A DNA stretch of 64,000 bases from Mycobacterium sp. UM_CSW (GTDB taxonomy: Bacteria > Actinomycetota > Actinomycetes > Mycobacteriales > Mycobacteriaceae), in NCBI RefSeq assembly GCF_000455205.1, contig NZ_AUWQ01000005.1, positions 27,603 through 91,602 on the forward strand. Reading direction: 5' to 3'. Within the stretch, counting starts at the first letter, position 1; every line of letters begins with the position of its first letter. Positions 62,401 through 64,000 of the stretch are shown here, piece by piece. The notes beneath the pieces were generated by a model, which saw only the letters and a list, made by a program, of their open reading frames with translations, did not search any database and was not told the origin of the DNA. The translations under genes were made by a program, and so were the position numbers.

Positions 62401-62578
62401 GGCGATAGAAGTCGCCGGGCCGCAGCCGCTCCAAGACGTCGGCGATCGCGTCCTTGCTCAGCAGCATCCCGCCCAGCACCGACTGCTCCGCGGCGAGATC
62501 CTGGGGGGGCTGGCGGCCGAACTCTTCGTTGGGTGGCGACGAATCCATGCCTGGCGCGAGGTCATCGACGACCGCCAC
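59495..62578 (-). CDS. dnaB: Replicative DNA helicase DnaB with two inteins
   Basis: The 1027-residue precursor contains DnaB exteins totalling 458 residues, the usual length. N-terminal domain: EFGRQPPQDLAAEQSVLGGM. Walker A is ARPGVGK (226-232), interrupted right after the Lys by intein 1 (233-376) and resuming STLGLDFM. Walker B region is LRLIVIDYMQL. Intein 2 (544-968) splits ADLRESG from SLEQDADVVILLHRP. The GTG start has GGGAGGTGAGAG upstream. Both inteins must splice out for an active hexamer. Upstream is the ssb-rpsR-rplI block. Confidence 0.97.
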   Translation of the reverse strand: MAVVDDLAPGMDSSPPNEEFGRQPPQDLAAEQSVLGGMLLSKDAIADVLERLRPGDFYRPAHQNVYDAILDLYGRGEPADAVTVAAELDRRGMLRRIGGAPYLHTLISTVPTAANAGYYAGIVAEKALLRRLVEAGTRVVQYGYAGAEGADVAEIVDRAQAEIYDVADRRMSEDFVPLEDLLQPTMDEIDAIASSGGVSRGVLTGFTELDEVTNGLHPGQMIIVAARPGVGKALALKTPLPTPGGWTTMGDVAVGEELLDADGQPTRVVAATEVMLGRPCYEVEFSDGTVITADAAHQWPTTRGIRTSAQLRSGCDAIAAAGTTPHYANLGTTALLAPVLQITSVRRMESVPVRCVQVDNAARLYLAGPGMVPTHNSTLGLDFMRSCSIKHRLASVIFSLEMSKSEIVMRLLSAEAKIKLADMRSGRMSDDDWTRLARRMSEISEAPLYIDDSPNLTMMEIRAKARRLRQKADLRLIVIDYMQLMTSGKKHESRQVEVSEFSRHLKLLAKELEVPVVAISQLNRGPEQRTDKRPMLADLRESGCLTASTRILRADTGAEVTFGELMRTGERPLVWSLDERLRMVARPMTNVFPSGRKEVFRLRLASGREVEATGNHPFMKLDGWTPLEQLKIGDRIAAPRRVPEPVDTQRMDDCEVMLLAHMIGDGSCVKRQPIRYASIDEANLAAVTISAAHFGVKAIRDEYPAARVTTLRLPSPERLARGRRNPIAAWLDGMGLFGKRSYEKFVPEAVFRAPNDQVALFLRHLWATDGSVRWDAKVGQARIYYASTSRRLIDDVAQLLLRVGVFARIKHAPKLGYRDSWHLLIYGVENQLRFVNHVGVHGAKAAAAEDVRRHLETIVRNTNLDTIPKEVWERVREVLSAKEITHREFASAMGSQFCGSTMWKHKPSRSRLHRAAVVLDDREIHALATTDVYWDTVVEITSLGEEDVYDGTVSGTHNFVANGIGVHNSLEQDADVVILLHRPDAFERDDPRGGEADFILAKHRNGPTKTVTVAHQLHLSRFANMAR
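59675..60949 (-). other. Intein 2 of DnaB, class 1 with LAGLIDADG endonuclease
   Basis: 425 residues (precursor 544-968). Block A CLTASTRILRADTGAEVTFG begins with Cys. Block B: EATGNHPFMK. Block C LLAHMIGDGSC and block E FLRHLWATDGSVRW carry both acidic residues of the LAGLIDADG endonuclease; KFVPEAVF and RRLIDDVAQLLLRVGV are blocks D and H. Blocks F/G: VYDGTVSGTHNFVANG ending in VHN, then Ser. It is inserted at the same site as the M. tuberculosis DnaB intein, from memory. Confidence 0.93.
61451..61882 (-). other. Intein 1 of DnaB, class 3 mini-intein in the P-loop
   Basis: 144 residues (precursor 233-376), without an endonuclease domain. It begins with Ala (ALALKTPLPTPGGWTTMGDV) rather than Cys or Ser and ends VPTHN before Ser. 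The class 3 triad is present: W299 two residues after the block B His, C355 at the block F position usually Asp, and T374 just before the penultimate His. Splicing should start from C355. The insertion separates GK from ST of Walker A. Confidence 0.93.
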
Positions 62579-62791
62579 GGACTCTCACCTCCCCTAACAC
62601 GAGTAGCCGAACATACATTCGAACCGACATTCGGAGCGTAAGTCAAGGCCCCGACAACCACCGACCTAGCGCGCCCGTATCGCATCGCGCGGGGACGACG
62701 GTAAACGTTGCTGGCAAGGACTTAAAGGGGGCTCTGTTCATAAGGCTGTGCATCGTGTGTGCATATCCTTCGACACCTGTGTTGAACGGGG

Positions 62792-62876
62792 TGTGGAGAA
62801 CCTGTGGATTAATTCGAGACTCGGCGACATCACTGCTGATAAGAGCAGTACAACTCACCACAATCGGTGTGGACAG
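62792..62876. promoter_or_regulatory. Cluster of DnaA-box-like sequences upstream of dnaB
   Basis: TGTGGAGAA (62792-62800) fits the mycobacterial DnaA box, TT(G/C)TCCACA read on the other strand. TGTGGATTA (62803-62811) and TGTGGACAG (62868-62876) each differ by one base. All three have the same orientation and lie 214-298 bases upstream of the dnaB start. The rest of the 532-base gap between rplI and dnaB shows no gene, only a six-base-pair hairpin (62832-62849) and the terminator. Confidence 0.45.
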
Positions 62877-63058
62877 GAATCTCTTCGGCGTGTCGTCGCA
62901 GGTTACTGCGTCGGGCGTGTTGGCTTTCGGCCATATTTTCGCAGAGTTACCAGGTGGTTAAGAGGTCCGCTCGGCAGCACCCGCGAAAGAGTTCGCCAGC
63001 CGAGCAAACCCGGCGGCCTGTCAAAGCCGCGAGGAAGCGCGCGCCGAGCGCGAAAGGT

Positions 63059-63089
63059 TCGGCGGTGGCCGATCCGTGGCCACCGCCGA
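63059..63089 (-). terminator. Terminator-like hairpin after rplI
   Basis: TCGGCGGTGGCC and GGCCACCGCCGA form a perfect 12-base-pair stem around a seven-base loop, 21 bases after the rplI stop. On the minus strand it is followed by ACCTTTC, a short T-containing tail. It should end most transcription of the ssb-rpsR-rplI operon and leave dnaB with its own promoter. Confidence 0.7.
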
Positions 63090-63110
63090 GAGAGAGCAAA
63101 CGCTACTTAG

Positions 63111-63569
63111 TTAGCTGTCCGCAACGACATCGAGAGCGACCTCGGCGTCGACTTCGGGGTGCAGGTGCACCGAGACCGCATAGGTGCCGACGGCCTTGAT
63201 GTGCGTCTTGGGCAGCCGGACGACCCGCTTGTCGAGGTTTGGTCCGCCGGCCTTCTTGATGGCCGCGACGACGGCGCCGGCGGTCACCGAGCCGAACAGC
63301 TTGCCCGTGTCGCCCGCGGCCTTCACCGGCAGCGTGACGGGGCCCAGCGCGTCGATCGCCGACTTGATTTCGTTGGCGTGCTCGAGGTCGCGCACGGTCT
63401 TGGTCTCACGGGCGCGACGAATTTCGTCGGCCTGCTTCTGCGCGCCGCGCGAGGCCAGGATGGCCAGGCCGCGCGGGAGCAGGAAGTTGCGACCGTATCC
63501 GTCCTTGACCTCTACCGCCTCGCCGACGGTCCCGAGGTGATCGACGTCAGCCGTCAGAATCAGCTTCAT
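63111..63569 (-). CDS. rplI: 50S ribosomal protein L9
   Basis: 152 residues. [20 protein letters not shown] and [20 protein letters not shown] are the conserved N-terminal domain that binds 23S rRNA; a long helix and a C-terminal domain follow ([20 protein letters not shown]). Starts 30 bases downstream of rpsR in the same operon. Confidence 0.98.
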   Translation of the reverse strand: MKLILTADVDHLGTVGEAVEVKDGYGRNFLLPRGLAILASRGAQKQADEIRRARETKTVRDLEHANEIKSAIDALGPVTLPVKAAGDTGKLFGSVTAGAVVAAIKKAGGPNLDKRVVRLPKTHIKAVGTYAVSVHLHPEVDAEVALDVVADS

Positions 63570-63599
63570 TGTTCAGTACTTTCGGTTGGCTCTCGGCGG

Positions 63600-63854
63600 C
63601 TACCGCGTCGAGGAGGTGAAGGGCAGCAGGGCCACCTCGCGCGCGTTCTTCACCGCGATGGCGATGTCGCGCTGGTGCTGCACGCAGTTGCCGGTGACCC
63701 GGCGCGCCCGGATCTTTCCGCGCTCGCTGATGTAGGTGCGCAACAGGGTGGTGTCCTTGTAGTCGATCGCTTGACCCTTTTTGGCGCAGAAGACGCATTT
63801 GCGGGCCTTGATCGGCTTTTCTGGAGCCGGGCGCCGCTTGGTGGACTTGGCCAT
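63600..63854 (-). CDS. rpsR: 30S ribosomal protein S18 (zinc-binding form)
   Basis: 84 residues. [12 protein letters not shown] and [20 protein letters not shown] give the C+ (Cys-containing, zinc-binding) version of S18. Mycobacteria also carry a Cys-free paralogue used under zinc limitation; this gene, in the ssb-rplI operon, is the primary form. Confidence 0.97.
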   Translation of the reverse strand: MAKSTKRRPAPEKPIKARKCVFCAKKGQAIDYKDTTLLRTYISERGKIRARRVTGNCVQHQRDIAIAVKNAREVALLPFTSSTR

Positions 63855-63899
63855 ATCTGTCTTTCTTTCCGTGTGTTACTGGTCTGAAGTTTTGTGTTT

Positions 63900-64000
63900 T
63901 TAGAAGGGTGGCTCGTCGTCGCCGCCGCCGAAGGACCCCGAGGCCGGGGCGCTACCCCACGGGTCGTCCCCGCCACTCGGCTGGGCCGCCGGGGCCGCCG
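63900..64000 (-). CDS. ssb: Single-stranded DNA-binding protein, C-terminal end
   Basis: Only the last 33 residues are in the window: a Gly/Pro/Asp-rich tail (QPSGGDDPWGSAPASG) ending GGGDDEPPF. The acidic C-terminal tip with a final Phe is the protein-interaction peptide of SSB. The OB-fold part and the start lie beyond the right edge. It is followed 45 bases later by rpsR. Confidence 0.93.
   Translation of the reverse strand, partial: AAPAAQPSGGDDPWGSAPASGSFGGGDDEPPF

Noticed and set aside
62792-62876. Replication origin (oriC)
   Set aside because: Only one good and two weaker DnaA boxes occur, there is no AT-rich unwinding region and no dnaA/dnaN pair; local control of dnaB is a simpler reading.
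62748-63110. Open frame between dnaB and rplI on the plus strand
   Set aside because: It covers the DnaA-box-like region and the rplI terminator, and its product is Arg-rich and unstructured in its second half.
1-64000. tRNA, rRNA, CRISPR array, insertion sequence or prophage
   Set aside because: No cloverleaf-like sequence, direct-repeat array, transposase or integrase motif was recognised by eye; a tRNAscan, CRISPR and IS search would be needed to be certain.

Overview
The window is high-GC, gene-dense actinobacterial DNA and almost certainly comes from a Mycobacterium. The evidence is a cyclopropane/methoxy mycolic acid synthase-type methyltransferase, an MmpL-type RND transporter, a WS/DGAT acyltransferase, an Eis-like acetyltransferase, several F420/FMN (LLM, Ddn-like) oxidoreductases, a PrrB-like kinase, and an ssb-rpsR-rplI-dnaB block in the mycobacterial order, with dnaB carrying inteins. 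No species is claimed. No tRNA, rRNA, CRISPR array or insertion sequence was recognised.

Layout. 1-2.6 kb: end of a D-aminoacylase-type amidohydrolase and a Rieske oxygenase. 2.7-8 kb: a NarL-type two-component system divergent from a small unknown gene plus an MmpL transporter. 8-12 kb: Ddn-like reductase, an orphan PrrB-like kinase with a VOC gene, and a SulP transporter. 12.3-14.2 kb: TetR regulator with a clear operator, then an acyl-CoA dehydrogenase. 14.2-24.3 kb: a probable organosulfur acquisition region with four flavin-dependent monooxygenases including SsuD and an ssuB-ssuA-ssuC ABC importer, interrupted by a plus-strand eis-like/FAD-oxidoreductase pair. 24.3-29 kb: HdeA-like lipoprotein, MFS exporter, an unknown gene, an LLM/NTF2 operon and a divergent PadR regulator. 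29-38 kb: a 1003-residue Orn/Lys/Arg decarboxylase, small unknown genes, Nudix, hemerythrin-like and SCO6745-like genes and an exported protein. 37-45 kb: lipid genes, an anti-sigma-type ATPase, a three-gene di-iron hydroxylase/ferredoxin/reductase operon, and hemolysin III. 45-52 kb: GGDEF protein, phospholipase D-like protein and assorted enzymes. 52-58.5 kb: a catabolic-looking set (GMC oxidoreductase, esterase, SnoaL, TetR, AhpD-like, SDR, HxlR). 59.5-64 kb: dnaB with two inteins, rplI, rpsR and the end of ssb.

How the genes work together. Three connections stand out. First, a PF10118-type protein with a full E/ExxH/E/ExxH ferritin-like iron set is translationally coupled to a 3Fe-4S-type ferredoxin and followed by its FAD reductase; this looks like a complete three-component di-iron oxygenase. 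Second, a TetR gene has an operator-like palindrome matching half-sites in a larger palindrome upstream of the esterase-GMC operon, which suggests a local regulon. Third, dnaB is interrupted twice: by a class 3 mini-intein in the P-loop and by a larger endonuclease-type intein downstream. SigF-like promoters precede an anti-sigma-type ATPase gene, a small orphan gene and an exported protein gene.

All functional calls come from reading motifs and recalling family features; no database search was run.
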